From contig JAZSDQ010000023.1 in NCBI GenBank assembly GCA_045531235.1, positions 1 to 14,369 on the forward strand: a stretch of DNA of 14,369 bases, given 5' to 3'. The stretch is from RGIG5579 sp045531235 (lineage in GTDB: Bacteria > Bacillota > Clostridia > Oscillospirales > SIG627). The position numbers and the translations under genes were made by a program. Shown one piece after another: positions 14,319 through 14,369 of this stretch; position 1 is the stretch's first letter, and the number at the start of each line of letters is the position of its first letter. The notes under the pieces are model-generated. The model had not been told where the DNA came from and ran no database searches. It was given only the letters and a program-made list of their open reading frames with translations.

Positions 14319-14369
14319 TCACGCCCCCTTCTTCTTCAAATTCATACTCATAATATAGTCGCCGTCTTT
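14319..14369 (-). CDS. 3' end of upstream gene, probably scpA
   Basis: On the minus strand one frame reads KDGDYIMSMNLKKKGA and then stops with TGA at 14321-14319, two bases before the scpB start. A gene directly upstream of scpB in this orientation is usually scpA, but 16 residues are too few to confirm it. The frame shared with scpB is also open here, so the assignment rests on synteny and on the natural-looking ending. Confidence 0.45.
   Translation of the reverse strand, partial: KDGDYIMSMNLKKKGA

Overview
The window reads as ordinary chromosomal DNA of a low-to-moderate GC, Gram-positive, Clostridia-like bacterium. The evidence is clean AAGGAGG-type ribosome binding sites, sigma-A-type promoters with 17-base spacers, and a scpB - ytfI - ytfJ - dacF - rluB gene order typical of Firmicutes. 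An atypical long GluRS beside a GlnRS, and a biotin-dependent carboxyltransferase operon with a small OadG/MmdD-like subunit, recall gut Clostridia (Oscillospirales or relatives); that placement is inference. I see no prophage, IS element, CRISPR array or rRNA/tRNA gene. Almost every base is accounted for.

Layout. (1) 1-1357, plus strand: the 3' part of prfB (release factor 2), then a small membrane protein with an acidic, cysteine-rich tail. (2) 1401-4736, minus strand: gltX then glnS, a two-gene aminoacyl-tRNA synthetase operon with a strong promoter and a leader too short for a T-box. It converges on prfB at a bidirectional terminator. (3) 4881-7203, plus strand: a promoter overlapping a perfect 11+11 bp inverted repeat, then an oadG/mmdD-like small membrane subunit, a separate biotin carrier protein and an oadA-like carboxyltransferase, closed by a terminator. 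The membrane beta subunit of a sodium-pumping decarboxylase is absent. (4) 7202-8563, minus strand: a TrmA/RlmD-family RNA uracil-5 methyltransferase with a GTG start. (5) 8635-9890, plus strand: a four-cysteine TSCPD-type small protein and an MBL-fold metallohydrolase, each with its own promoter, followed by a terminator. (6) 9979-14369, minus strand, read right to left: probable scpA end, scpB, ytfI (DUF2953), ytfJ (GerW family), dacF-type D,D-carboxypeptidase, rluB-type pseudouridine synthase, a small GNAT-like protein and ssrA (tmRNA). Most of these genes overlap or nearly touch.

Functional picture. Much of the window serves translation and its quality control (RF2, GluRS, GlnRS, rRNA methyltransferase and pseudouridine synthase, tmRNA). 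The scp/ytf/dac group links chromosome condensation with envelope or spore functions. The carboxyltransferase operon is the one clear metabolic unit. The observations most worth checking are the palindromic operator at that operon and its missing beta subunit, the gltX-glnS pairing, the tight chain of genes leading into tmRNA, and three small poorly characterised proteins. I found no convincing evidence of a wholly new system.
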